The notes under the pieces: generated by a model | The model's database searches: none | The model's input: only the letters and a program-made list of their open reading frames with translations | What the model was told of the DNA's origin: nothing | Part shown: one piece after another, positions 55,912-64,000 of the stretch | Numbering within the stretch: position 1 is the first letter of the stretch | Layout: the number at the start of each line of letters is the position of its first letter | Program-made: the position numbers and the translations under genes | Assembly: GCF_012910805.1 (NCBI RefSeq) | Contig: NZ_WTVK01000007.1 | Coordinates: forward strand, 62,001 to 126,000 | DNA: 64,000 bases | Direction of reading: 5' to 3' | Origin: Aromatoleum evansii | GTDB taxonomy: Bacteria; Pseudomonadota; Gammaproteobacteria; Burkholderiales; Rhodocyclaceae

Positions 55912-56749
55912 AGGACTCGATCCAGCGGCGCTGGATTTCTTCGGGCGGGCAGAAACGGCAGGAGCGAGCGTTTGCATCGGTCACGGCCTTCCCATTCTCC
56001 GCCGATTGAGACCCGGCCTCGGCCGACTCCGACTGGGCATCCACGGCAATGACCGGTTCCTGCAGGTCGAGATCGAGCGGCTCAGGCAACGCGGGTTCGC
56101 CTGAGCTGTCAGGTGGAGCCGTCGGCGGAACCGGGACCTGCACATCGCGGGCAGGCGGCTCGGGGAAGGGCTCCTTGCCCCCCAATTCGAGATAGCGCTT
56201 CCGCAGCAGCTTGGATTCTGGGTTGTGCTGCAGGCCGAGCGCTACCGTATCACGGGCCGCAGTCCGCTGCCCGCTTTCCTCCTGGAGCAACGATAGTTCG
56301 CTGTACGCTTTGGCCTCACTCGGATCAAGGGAGAGCGCACGCTGAAATTCTTGTGCCGCAACTCGCGTCTCACCCCGCAGCTTCAGAACGAGTCCCTTGT
56401 CGACATGCACCTTCGGCAAGATCCGGGATCCCGACGGTACTGCACGAATGACGTAGTCGCAGCCTTGAAGCGCTTGTCCCGTGTTGTAGTTAAATGAACT
56501 CTTGTCACCAATGCTTCGGACGGCGCGGTAGCGGAAACGCACACAATCACACCAATGATGAGTATGTCCCCAACCGGCATCTGGCTCGAGACTTTCCATG
56601 TATGCCCTGTCCCGCCCTCCGAAAATAAGGGCAGAACACAAAGACACTTCTTGCGGTGTTGCACCGAAAGCTTCGACTGCCTGACTCTTCCCGCACATCA
56701 GACCAAACAGCAACATCGCCACGGACGTATTGAGGAAACGATACTTCAT
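55880..56749 (-). CDS. Exported TPR-containing protein
   Basis: A 289-residue protein with a signal peptide (SVAMLLFGLMCGKSQA). One or two TPR units (VHVDKGLVLKLRGETRVAAQEF, AKAYSELSLLQEESGQRTAARD) occupy the centre, then a Pro/Glu-rich linker. The C-terminus carries a Cys-pair CRFCPPEE. The final 32 bases overlap the end of the convergent GT2-sulfatase gene. TPR proteins are often present in exosortase-A clusters, but the function is unknown. Confidence 0.72.
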   Translation of the reverse strand: MKYRFLNTSVAMLLFGLMCGKSQAVEAFGATPQEVSLCSALIFGGRDRAYMESLEPDAGWGHTHHWCDCVRFRYRAVRSIGDKSSFNYNTGQALQGCDYVIRAVPSGSRILPKVHVDKGLVLKLRGETRVAAQEFQRALSLDPSEAKAYSELSLLQEESGQRTAARDTVALGLQHNPESKLLRKRYLELGGKEPFPEPPARDVQVPVPPTAPPDSSGEPALPEPLDLDLQEPVIAVDAQSESAEAGSQSAENGKAVTDANARSCRFCPPEEIQRRWIESFKAGQEKKPE

Positions 56750-56872
56750 AGCGGTTAACCCTGAAAGTTAATGACGCTTGATTCGCGCCTGAAGCAGCAG
56801 GACAGTCCCGCATGGTTCTAGATGTTGAGTACGGCACTTGCGGTACGCGGGGTTCTCCATGTCACTACACCA

Positions 56873-58030
56873 TTACACATCCGCTGCGACCGGCAAGAGC
56901 CCGCGGGTTCGATCGGCCACGGCATCCCAGTTCAGTTCCTGCCGCACGCGTACGAGCGCATGCGAAGCCAGGTACTCGACCAACTGCGCGTCGCAGAACA
57001 AGCGGCCGATCACCGCAACGATGGCGCGTTCGTCGCAGCCATCGACGCGCAACCCGGTGACGCCATCGAGCACCGCCGCGCCGGTACCCCCCGCGGTCCC
57101 TGCGACGGACACCTTGCCGCAAGCGGCCGCCTCTAGAAACACGAGGCCGAATCCTTCCGTGTCGCCGTCGATGTCGCGATTGACGAGCACGAAGAGGTCG
57201 CAGGCGTTGTACCAGCGCGGCAAGTCATCCATCGGGACATGCCCGAGGAGATGCACACGCTCGGCCACACCCGTCTCGTGCGCGAGCGCTTCGAGGTAGG
57301 AGCGATCCTCGCCGATGCCGACGATGGCGTAATGCACGTCATGCCCGCCAGCGATCAGTTCGGGCAGGCAGCGGATCACCGTATCGAACCCCTTGCGCCG
57401 GTTCAGCCGTCCGACCGACAGCAGCAGCCGGGCGCCGGGTCCCAGTTGCAGGCTGTCGCGCAAGTCCTGACACGGGAGTCCCGGCCGGAAACGTGCGACA
57501 TCGACGCCGGGGTTGATGATGACGATGCGGTCGCGCGGGACGCCCATGCCGACCAGCACTTCGAAGGTGAAATCGCTGTTGGCGATGACATGATCGGCAT
57601 GGCGCAGCACGAAGCGCATGACCCGGAATTTGTTCCCGCGCCCCCAGCCGGTGAGTTCTTCGCCGTGCGCATACACGGTGACGGCGCGCCTGGAGAGCCG
57701 GCCGACGATCCAGGCGACGAGCCCTTCGGGCAGCGCGCGCCCGGCATGGACCGCACAGAACCGCTGCTCGAGCGACAGCGCCAGGGACTTCGCAAGCAGG
57801 CGCACGTACATGCCGAGGGATTCGGGCCGCAGCCACGGCACACGGCGCAGGCTGACTCGATGGACGGAGTTCGGATGGCCGGTATCGTGCGCATCACCGC
57901 CCGGCACCGCGGCCGTGACGATCGCGATTTCCTTGCCGCCCAGGCGCCGGTATACCTCGTCGAACCACACGGCGGTCCCGCCCTTGGTCGGCAGGAAGAG
58001 TTCGGTGATGACGAGGTAGCCCTGCTTCAT
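56873..58030 (-). CDS. Family 4 glycosyltransferase
   Basis: A 385-residue GT-B enzyme: N-terminal GYLVITELFLPTKGGTAVWFDEVYRRL, central LLLSVGRLNRRKGFDTVIRCL, then HLLGHVPMDDLPRWYNACDLFVLVNR and the EGFGLVFLEAAACGKVSVAG catalytic motif with its glutamates intact. The gene is upstream of the TPR gene and 33 bp after the DDWGP protein gene, all leftward. It appears to be part of the same operon. Confidence 0.93.
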   Translation of the reverse strand: MKQGYLVITELFLPTKGGTAVWFDEVYRRLGGKEIAIVTAAVPGGDAHDTGHPNSVHRVSLRRVPWLRPESLGMYVRLLAKSLALSLEQRFCAVHAGRALPEGLVAWIVGRLSRRAVTVYAHGEELTGWGRGNKFRVMRFVLRHADHVIANSDFTFEVLVGMGVPRDRIVIINPGVDVARFRPGLPCQDLRDSLQLGPGARLLLSVGRLNRRKGFDTVIRCLPELIAGGHDVHYAIVGIGEDRSYLEALAHETGVAERVHLLGHVPMDDLPRWYNACDLFVLVNRDIDGDTEGFGLVFLEAAACGKVSVAGTAGGTGAAVLDGVTGLRVDGCDERAIVAVIGRLFCDAQLVEYLASHALVRVRQELNWDAVADRTRGLLPVAADV

Positions 58031-58063
58031 CGGTCTTCACATCCAGGCGGAATCCCGAAAAGT

Positions 58064-59353
58064 CTAGCAACGGCCTGCGCGGGCCGAGCGTCGGTATGTC
58101 ACGTCGCCGAGAAAATAAGCTGCCGCGCCCAACAGCGCAGCCAAGCCGCTGTACTTGAGGAGCCTCGTCAGGTCCGGCTCGTTGCGAAGGCGCACGAACC
58201 ACGCGGCGAGCCGCGTTTTCCATCGCTGCGCCCGGAGCGGCGATGCCGGGTCGCGCAGGATCGTCGCCAGCTCCGCGGTGGTCGTGAAGCACAGATCCGG
58301 TCTCATCGACAGTGCCATGCCCAGCGCGCGGCGGAGCTCGGCAACTGCCGCGGCGCGCGCGGGCTGCGGACCGATGAAGTTCTCGCGGTGCGTTTCGAGC
58401 AGCAAGGGACGGCCCTCGGCACATTTGCGCGCCAGCGCCGCGGCCACGTCTTCGGCGCGATGACCGCGCAGCGGTTCGAAGTAGGCGTCGCGCACCACGT
58501 AGATGATGCCGCCCTGCCCGCTTTCCCCATTGCGGATGCGGCGCGCGGGCGGCAGGAGCCGACCGGCCGCGTCGCGCCCTTCGTAGCGCCAGCCGGGCGT
58601 GACCACCGTGCGCACGCCGTGCGCCGCCCACGCCCGCTCGGTGCTGTCGTTCCACACGAAGGTGTTCGGCACTGCAACCTCGGGCGCACAGCCGAAGAGT
58701 TGTTGCAACAGGTCGGACTCCTCGCGCACCGCGTGGTCGACGGCAACAGGGTCGAGGGGAACACTCGGCAGGCTGGCGCAATCGACCCATCGGCTTTGCA
58801 GCGGCGGCGGGAGCGCTTCGCTGCGCAGCCCGCCGTCTTCGAGCCAGCGCCGCAGCGCTTCCGAATTCGACCCGTTTTCCGTATGCAAACGCGCCAGCAG
58901 GGCCGCGGGCCAGTAGTGTTCCAGTCCGTGCCGCTGGACTGCGAAGACGCCCGCGCGACACCCGTCGCCCATTGCAGCAAGGACCGGCGCAAAATCGGGC
59001 GCGAGGAGCGAGCAACGCACATGCTTGGCGAAACCCGCGGCACGCATGGCGTCGACATCGGGTATGCCGCCGACGACGCCAAGGGTCATCACTGCGGGCC
59101 GCCCATCGCGGTCGCGCACCGCGCTCAGCGTTTCTGCGATCTCGCGCAGGACTGCGGCATCGCCCCGCGGCCCTGGCCCCCAGTCGTCGCTCTCGACGAT
59201 TAGGACGGGGCGGACGAACACGGGCTCGCGCCACATGGCCGCGAGCGCGCGCCCGTGCAGGATCGCCAGCGCAAGGGCGGCGAAACCGAACCAGGCGAGG
59301 ATGACGGTCAGCGCGAAGCCCATGACCGGCAGTCCGTGCACGGCATCAGGCAT
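58064..59353 (-). CDS. Membrane-anchored polysaccharide-deacetylase-like protein (DDWGP motif)
   Basis: About 430 residues. A hydrophobic N-terminal anchor (ALTVILAWFGFAALALAI) leads into VLIVESDDWGP, which resembles the metal Asp pair of carbohydrate-esterase barrels. HGLEHYWP and LLETHRENF may supply further ligands. A hydrophobic C-terminal segment (YSGLAALLGAAAYFLGD) could be a second anchor. The assignment to the glycoside hydrolase/deacetylase superfamily rests on motif resemblance only. Alternative starts are ATG 59422 and ATG 59323; none has a strong Shine-Dalgarno. Confidence 0.68.
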   Translation of the reverse strand: MPDAVHGLPVMGFALTVILAWFGFAALALAILHGRALAAMWREPVFVRPVLIVESDDWGPGPRGDAAVLREIAETLSAVRDRDGRPAVMTLGVVGGIPDVDAMRAAGFAKHVRCSLLAPDFAPVLAAMGDGCRAGVFAVQRHGLEHYWPAALLARLHTENGSNSEALRRWLEDGGLRSEALPPPLQSRWVDCASLPSVPLDPVAVDHAVREESDLLQQLFGCAPEVAVPNTFVWNDSTERAWAAHGVRTVVTPGWRYEGRDAAGRLLPPARRIRNGESGQGGIIYVVRDAYFEPLRGHRAEDVAAALARKCAEGRPLLLETHRENFIGPQPARAAAVAELRRALGMALSMRPDLCFTTTAELATILRDPASPLRAQRWKTRLAAWFVRLRNEPDLTRLLKYSGLAALLGAAAYFLGDVTYRRSARAGRC

Positions 59354-59484
59354 GCGCCGAAACCGGGAGCGCAACACGAGGCGTCGCGTCGAACCTGCGC
59401 GCGAGCGTGACCTCTGCGGCATTCGTCCGGCTCGGCTTTCGCTAACATGGCCGCTGCCCCGATCAAGCGGACGACGGCAAGCTC

Positions 59485-61344
59485 ATGAACATGCGACGAA
59501 TCCTGTGCGGGTGGGTGAATCTCTCGGGCGGGAGCGACACGACTCCCGACGCGCTCGATGCGATGTTTGCCGCGGACGAGGCCCTCCCGCCGGTACATCG
59601 TCTCGAATTGAACAATGCGGGCCGCGTCGGAACCGGACCGACGGCGAGCTTTGTGGCACAGGACGCCGACGCTGGACGCGCCGCGGTTCTGATCGGGCGA
59701 CCGCGCTGGAGCCACGCGGAGACCGCCGCGGACGCGCGGGAGCACGGACATGCTGCGGCCGCGTTGCGCCGCCATGCATTGGTCGGCGAACGCGTTTTCG
59801 AGGACCTGCAGGGCAGCTTCGCGCTCGTGCTGATCGACCTGCGCGCGGGGGCCGCCCTGCTCGCAGTGGACCGCACCGGCATCGAGCGGCTGTGTTTCGC
59901 CCGCGTCGGCCCGCTGCTCGTCTTTTCCACGAGTGCCCGCGCGGTCGCCGCACATCCGGCGGTTCGTGCCGGGCTGAGCCGTCAGGCGCTGTTCGAGTAC
60001 CTGTACTGCCACATGGTGCCGAGCCCGGACACGGCGTTCGAGGGCGTCGAGAAGCTGTTGCCGGCCCAGCGGCTGGCCGTCACCGCCGGCGGTGCACGGC
60101 GCGACTTCTACTGGTCGCTGAAATTCGGGGCAACGCGGGGGGCAGACGAGCAAGGCCAGGAGCGGACTTTCCGCGAGCTGCTGCACCAGTCCGTGGCTCG
60201 GCAACTCGACGACGCCCCGGCCGGCGCCTTCCTCTCCGGCGGCACCGACAGCTCGACCGTCACCGGCCTGCTGGGGGAGATCAGCGGCAAGGCGCCACGC
60301 ACCTTTTCGATCGGCTTCGATGCCGAGGGCTTCGACGAACTGGATTACGCGCGCATCACCGCACGCCACTTCGGAGCGGATGCGACCGAGTTCTACGTTA
60401 CGCCGGAACACGTCGCCGAGGCGTTGCCGCTCATCGCCAGTGCCTACGACGAGCCCTTCGGCAATGCCTCGGCCGTGCCGACCTACTTCTGCGCACGCAT
60501 TGCCCGCGAGCAGGGCATCGGCGCGATGCTCGCCGGCGACGGCGGCGATGAATTCTTCGGCGGCAATGCACGCTACGCCAAGCAGGGCGTGTTCGAGCAC
60601 TACCAGTCCATTCCGTCCCCCCTGCGCCGCGTGCTCGAGCCGCTGGTGTTCGGCTTCCCGCTCGGTTCGGCGCTGCTGCCGGTGCGCAAGGCGCAAAGCT
60701 ATATCCGCCAGGCGACGGTCCCCCTGCCCGACCGGCTCGAAACGTACAACTTCCTGCACCGCGATGCGCTCGCTGATATCTTTGAACCGGAGTTCATTGC
60801 CGGAATCGACCCGGAGCGCCCGCTCATGCTGATGCGCGAGGCGTATTTCCGCTCGGGCTCGCCCGAAGCGGTCGACCGCATGATGCACCTCGATCACAAG
60901 ATCACGCTGGCCGACAACGATTTGCGCAAAGTGTCGCGCATGTGCGAGGCCGCGGGGGTCGAAGTCCGATTCCCCTTCCTCGACGAGGATCTGATCGCTT
61001 TTTCGGGCACGCTCTCCGCCCGCCAGAAGGTGAGCGGGCCGCATCTGCGCGTGTTCTTCAAGCACGCCCTGCGCGACTTTCTGCCGCGCGAGACGATCGC
61101 CAAGTCGAAGCACGGCTTCGGTCTGCCCTTCGGACTGTGGCTCGCCACGGACGGCCCCCTGCGCACCGAGGCGAAGGCCGCGCTGGACAGCCTCGCACGG
61201 CGTGGCGTCGTGCGGCCGTCCTATCTGCAGAAACTGTGGCAGGAACATTCTGCGGGGCACGCGAGTTATTTCGGCGTCATGATCTGGGTACTGACCCAGC
61301 TGGAGCTCTGGCTGGCACGGAATGGCGCTCGGGCTGGCGCCTGA
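59485..61344 (+). CDS. Asparagine-synthase-like amidotransferase, exosortase-A-associated
   Basis: A 619-residue protein of the AsnB family. The C-terminal synthetase domain has the pyrophosphate loop SGGTDSS (S251-S257), GDGGDEFFGGN and the conserved KSKHGFGLPFG near 540. The N-terminal glutaminase domain is degenerate: the catalytic Cys is not at position 2 but at residue 8 (ILCGWVN), unless the CTG codon at 59503 initiates, and the RGPD motif is missing. In exosortase-A clusters such proteins recur beside glycosyltransferases; an amide donor role toward a glycan is possible (inference). The end overlaps the convergent ligase gene by 68 bp. Confidence 0.88.
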   Translation: MNMRRILCGWVNLSGGSDTTPDALDAMFAADEALPPVHRLELNNAGRVGTGPTASFVAQDADAGRAAVLIGRPRWSHAETAADAREHGHAAAALRRHALVGERVFEDLQGSFALVLIDLRAGAALLAVDRTGIERLCFARVGPLLVFSTSARAVAAHPAVRAGLSRQALFEYLYCHMVPSPDTAFEGVEKLLPAQRLAVTAGGARRDFYWSLKFGATRGADEQGQERTFRELLHQSVARQLDDAPAGAFLSGGTDSSTVTGLLGEISGKAPRTFSIGFDAEGFDELDYARITARHFGADATEFYVTPEHVAEALPLIASAYDEPFGNASAVPTYFCARIAREQGIGAMLAGDGGDEFFGGNARYAKQGVFEHYQSIPSPLRRVLEPLVFGFPLGSALLPVRKAQSYIRQATVPLPDRLETYNFLHRDALADIFEPEFIAGIDPERPLMLMREAYFRSGSPEAVDRMMHLDHKITLADNDLRKVSRMCEAAGVEVRFPFLDEDLIAFSGTLSARQKVSGPHLRVFFKHALRDFLPRETIAKSKHGFGLPFGLWLATDGPLRTEAKAALDSLARRGVVRPSYLQKLWQEHSAGHASYFGVMIWVLTQLELWLARNGARAGA

Positions 61345-62641
61345 ACCTCTCGCTCATCCCTGATGCATCGACGGGCGCAGGCGCGACCGCGGCACGTTGC
61401 CGCACGCCCGCTTCCGCCTCACGCATGATCACCCGCGCGACCACCACGATCAGGATCAGATTGTAGTAGTAGTCGAAGTACGCCATGCCGAGGAAAGCGC
61501 CAGCGGCAAGATATGCGACAAGGCTGACCTGCACCATAGCCATGAGCTCGCTCATCCACTCTAGCGTGCCATGATCCTTGAACGCTCGCCGCACTATGGA
61601 GGCAGATCGCCAAGTGAATACTGCTAGCAAGAGGAAAAGGAAGAGGCCGACGAAGCCGTGCTCCCCCAAAACCTCAAAATAGATGCTATGGACGTCTCGA
61701 GCGTCCGTCGGATCGGGCGCGTAAAGATGGAACATCTCGTAGCGAAACGTCTCAAACCCCCCGCCAAAAAGCCGGTCGCATGCGAGGTTGAAGGCCATCC
61801 ACCAAGCGTTGATCCGCCCCATTGCAGAGGCGTCCTCTTGATACGTGTTGATCGTGGCCATGCGCTGGTACCAAGCCTCTGGCATGATCGCCCACACCAT
61901 CAGGATCGCAAACACGCCGAGCAACAACACCAGGAACTTGTGACGCGCCTTGAGCCAAAACACGGTCCCCATGACGGCCATGCCGACCAGGGCGCCACGC
62001 GATTGCGTGCCGATCGCCGCCAGCGCCGTGAGTACGGTCGCTGCGTACACAGCAGGCCGTATCCAGCGATGCGTCGAGCCGCGGGCGAGGAAATACAACA
62101 GCGGCACCGTCATCGCCAGTGCCAAGCCGAGTTCGTTGTTGCCTTCGATGAAGGTACCCGGAGGCCCCTGCACACGATGCACGCCCCCCTTCATGATCGT
62201 GAAGATACCCCCCTTCACGCCATAGAACGCGAGCGACAGCGCGATCGTCCACACGAGGGCCTTGAGCCGTTCAGGCGTGTTGATGAGGACCATCGCGACG
62301 ATGATCATCAGCTGGATCTTGATGACCTTTTCGAACTGCTCCCAAGCGAGACTGGGATAGACGGCGAAGATCGTCGTCACCGTCATCCAGGCGACAAACG
62401 CGAGCAACACCTTGGTCTCGCGCTCCCACGGGATGCGCTTGGGCTCGCTGGAGAGCATCATGCCGACGAACGTGGTGATCGCCACGATCTGTGCAAAGGG
62501 CATCGACATGCTGAATCCCCAAGCCATGCGGTGAGGATTCATGAAGCCGAGCCAGGTCCACACGAGGATGCCGATCCACGGCCGCCTCAGGATGAAGGGC
62601 AGCGTGCCGAAGACGGCCAGCGTGACGGCTATGTCGCGCAC
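61277..62641 (-). CDS. O-antigen ligase/polymerase-like protein, exosortase-A-associated (Wzy_C)
   Basis: A 454-residue polytopic protein with roughly ten to twelve helices. Hallmarks are NPHRMAWGFSMSMPFAQI, GTFIEGNNELGLALAMTVPLLYF, GTQSRGALVGM, and the periplasmic Wzy_C loop with DARDVHSIYFEVLGEHGFVGLFLFLLL. The GTG start at 62641 has a strong GGGAGGG Shine-Dalgarno. This matches the putative polymerase/ligase recurring in exosortase-A clusters, where it probably polymerises the repeat unit or ligates it to an acceptor. It overlaps the CapK-like gene by 13 bp. Confidence 0.9.
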   Translation of the reverse strand: MRDIAVTLAVFGTLPFILRRPWIGILVWTWLGFMNPHRMAWGFSMSMPFAQIVAITTFVGMMLSSEPKRIPWERETKVLLAFVAWMTVTTIFAVYPSLAWEQFEKVIKIQLMIIVAMVLINTPERLKALVWTIALSLAFYGVKGGIFTIMKGGVHRVQGPPGTFIEGNNELGLALAMTVPLLYFLARGSTHRWIRPAVYAATVLTALAAIGTQSRGALVGMAVMGTVFWLKARHKFLVLLLGVFAILMVWAIMPEAWYQRMATINTYQEDASAMGRINAWWMAFNLACDRLFGGGFETFRYEMFHLYAPDPTDARDVHSIYFEVLGEHGFVGLFLFLLLAVFTWRSASIVRRAFKDHGTLEWMSELMAMVQVSLVAYLAAGAFLGMAYFDYYYNLILIVVVARVIMREAEAGVRQRAAVAPAPVDASGMSERFRRQPERHSVPARAPAGSVPRS

Positions 62642-64000
62642 AGCGCTCCCTCCCGAACATCCACCCGACTCATCACGTAGCGATACTTGCCCGACTTCTC
62701 GGGCAGGATCTCGTCGCGCAGCTCGATCTGAATCCTCACCCCGGCGCCCAGACGCGCCATCAGACCGCGCTCGATGGCCGATGCGATCGACGGACCATAT
62801 CCGGGGCCGGGCACGAGTTCGACCCTCGTGAGCTCGAGGCTCTCCTGCACGATGCGGAATGCGGCGACCTCGGGCAGATCGCGCAGGATGTAGATGAGGG
62901 CGAGACCATGCATCACCGTGCCGTCCTGCGCGACGACGAAGTCGGTCGCACGTCCCTGGATATCCTTGAGCAGCGGCAGACCACGGCCGCATCTGCATGG
63001 CGACGGATCGAGTGCGGCAACGTCGCCGGTACGGTAGCGGATGAAGGGGAATTCGCCGGTCGCAAGGTGCGTCACGACGATCTCCCCGCTATCGCCAGGG
63101 GGCACCGGCTGCCCGCGGCCATCGACGATCTCGACAATGACGTCCTCGGCGGTGATGTGCATGCCGCCGGACGGGCACTGGTGCGCAATGAAGCCGGCGT
63201 CACGCGCGCCGTAACCGTTGGCGACCGGACACCCGAACACGCGTTCGATGGTATTGCGCTGATGTTCGTAGAGGCGTTCGGAAGTGCAGAACGCGACCCG
63301 AATGCCGAGGTCGTCCATGCGCACGCCGGTCTTCTCGGCGCGCGAACCGATGAGGGAGAGCGCCGACGGATAGCCGAAGAGCATCCGCGGTCGACGCCGG
63401 CGGATGCGCGCGAGGAACTCGTCGAGCCGCGCCTCCGACATCTCGAATGCCGGCAGCAATTCGGTGCGCATCACTGCGTCGCGCCAGTGGCGCAGACGGT
63501 CCTGCGCGCTCAGTTCGATCGGCGAGCCCCACACGACGATCTCCGGATCTCCGATATCCACCCCCCACCAACGGGTCGCGCGCCATTTGGCCGCGACGTC
63601 GTGGCCGACGCGCTCGCGGCCGATGAAGAACACGAGCGGCTCGCCGCTCGATCCGCCCGTGTTGAAGCGCGCGAGGCCTTCCGCCCGTTCGGCCTTGAGC
63701 GCCTCGATGTTGTTCCGGATCAGGGCCTTGGTGAGGAAGGGAAGGCGGCGCAGCGCGTCCAGGCAGGTGACTTGGGCAGCATCGAAACCGATGCTTTGAA
63801 AGAGTTCGCGGTAGTAGGGAACGTCCCGCGCGGCACGCAGCAACAACGCGCGCAGACGTTGCAGTTGCAGCGCCTCGAGATCGGTGCGCGACCACCACTG
63901 GCTGGCTTCCAGCGCACGCCGCACGCGCGCGGTGTCGTGATGCTTGAGTCGCTCCTGCAGCGGGAAGAGGACGTTGGCGACACAGCGCGTGTAGAGCCCG
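62629..64000 (-). CDS. CapK/phenylacetate-CoA-ligase-like protein (5' partial)
   Basis: ANL-type protein of the CapK/PaaK branch, at least 455 residues, open to the right edge (the codons before GTG 63924 read LYTRCVANVLFPLQERLK, family-like). The adenylation loop FNTGGSSGEPLVFF, the GYGARDAGFIAHQC motif and EFPFIRYRTGDV are conserved. These proteins recur in capsule and exosortase-A loci, where the substrate is unknown. The stop is inside the start region of the Wzy-like gene, so translation is coupled. The true start lies outside the window. Confidence 0.9.
   Translation of the reverse strand, partial: GLYTRCVANVLFPLQERLKHHDTARVRRALEASQWWSRTDLEALQLQRLRALLLRAARDVPYYRELFQSIGFDAAQVTCLDALRRLPFLTKALIRNNIEALKAERAEGLARFNTGGSSGEPLVFFIGRERVGHDVAAKWRATRWWGVDIGDPEIVVWGSPIELSAQDRLRHWRDAVMRTELLPAFEMSEARLDEFLARIRRRRPRMLFGYPSALSLIGSRAEKTGVRMDDLGIRVAFCTSERLYEHQRNTIERVFGCPVANGYGARDAGFIAHQCPSGGMHITAEDVIVEIVDGRGQPVPPGDSGEIVVTHLATGEFPFIRYRTGDVAALDPSPCRCGRGLPLLKDIQGRATDFVVAQDGTVMHGLALIYILRDLPEVAAFRIVQESLELTRVELVPGPGYGPSIASAIERGLMARLGAGVRIQIELRDEILPEKSGKYRYVMSRVDVREGALCAT

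Overview
The window is GC-rich, densely coded DNA from the chromosome of a Gram-negative bacterium. It is most likely a betaproteobacterium of the Rhodocyclales/Zoogloeaceae type (Azoarcus, Aromatoleum, Thauera or Zoogloea relatives). The supporting evidence is the gene order ffh | ccsA-like | pilB-pilC-pilD and fmdB-DUF502-aspS...nudB, the fused cysNC sulfate-activation gene, and exosortase-A-type exopolysaccharide genes. The genus is inferred from gene content and was not checked by a search. No rRNA, tRNA, CRISPR array or intact insertion sequence was recognised.

Layout. (1) 1-6.9 kb: the end of a type VI secretion locus (tssM, tagF, an OmpA-family envelope gene, and convergent tssA). (2) 7-24 kb: mostly housekeeping genes. 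These are glyoxalase I, a YgjP-like metalloprotein, a molybdopterin-binding-domain protein, a CysZ/EI24-like membrane protein, ffh, a CcsA-like protein, the type IV pilus genes pilBCD, an FmdB-type zinc ribbon, a DUF502 membrane protein, aspS, a response-regulator/TPR protein with Glu at the phosphorylation site, a barnase-like secreted RNase with its barstar-like partner, nudB, hsp20 and argB. (3) 23.7-29.2 kb: sulfate assimilation (cysD, cysN/cysC, cysQ, SLC13-type transporter). The cysNC gene is split by an exact 98-bp tandem duplication; deleting one copy restores a single frame of 635 codons.

(4) 29.2-64 kb: a large surface-polysaccharide locus. It opens with an acyl carrier protein, an AMP-forming acyl ligase and a PLP-dependent decarboxylase of the kind found with exosortase A, followed by a VanZ-heparinase fusion. 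An ABC-type polysaccharide exporter (wzm/wzt) follows. Its Wzt C-terminus begins an AT-richer, apparently imported segment (about 38.3-41.4 kb) with a methyltransferase and a glycosyltransferase. Next come a polysaccharide deacetylase, several GT2/GT4 glycosyltransferases, and a leftward three-gene unit (HAD-UbiA fusion, small SMR-like membrane protein, GT-C-like membrane protein) that looks like a polyprenyl-phosphate pentose donor system. After a decayed intergenic stretch with a glycosyltransferase remnant come a sulfotransferase and a GT2-membrane-sulfatase-fold fusion. The right end holds an asparagine-synthase-like amidotransferase, an exosortase-A-type O-antigen ligase/polymerase and a CapK/phenylacetate-CoA-ligase-like gene that runs off the edge.

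Working model (inference). The right half builds, modifies and exports one or more surface polysaccharides, probably with sulfate or phosphate-type decorations and a lipid-linked pentose. The sulfate-activation genes immediately to the left could supply PAPS to the sulfotransferase. The exosortase itself and PEP-CTERM substrates are not in the window and would be expected beyond the right edge.
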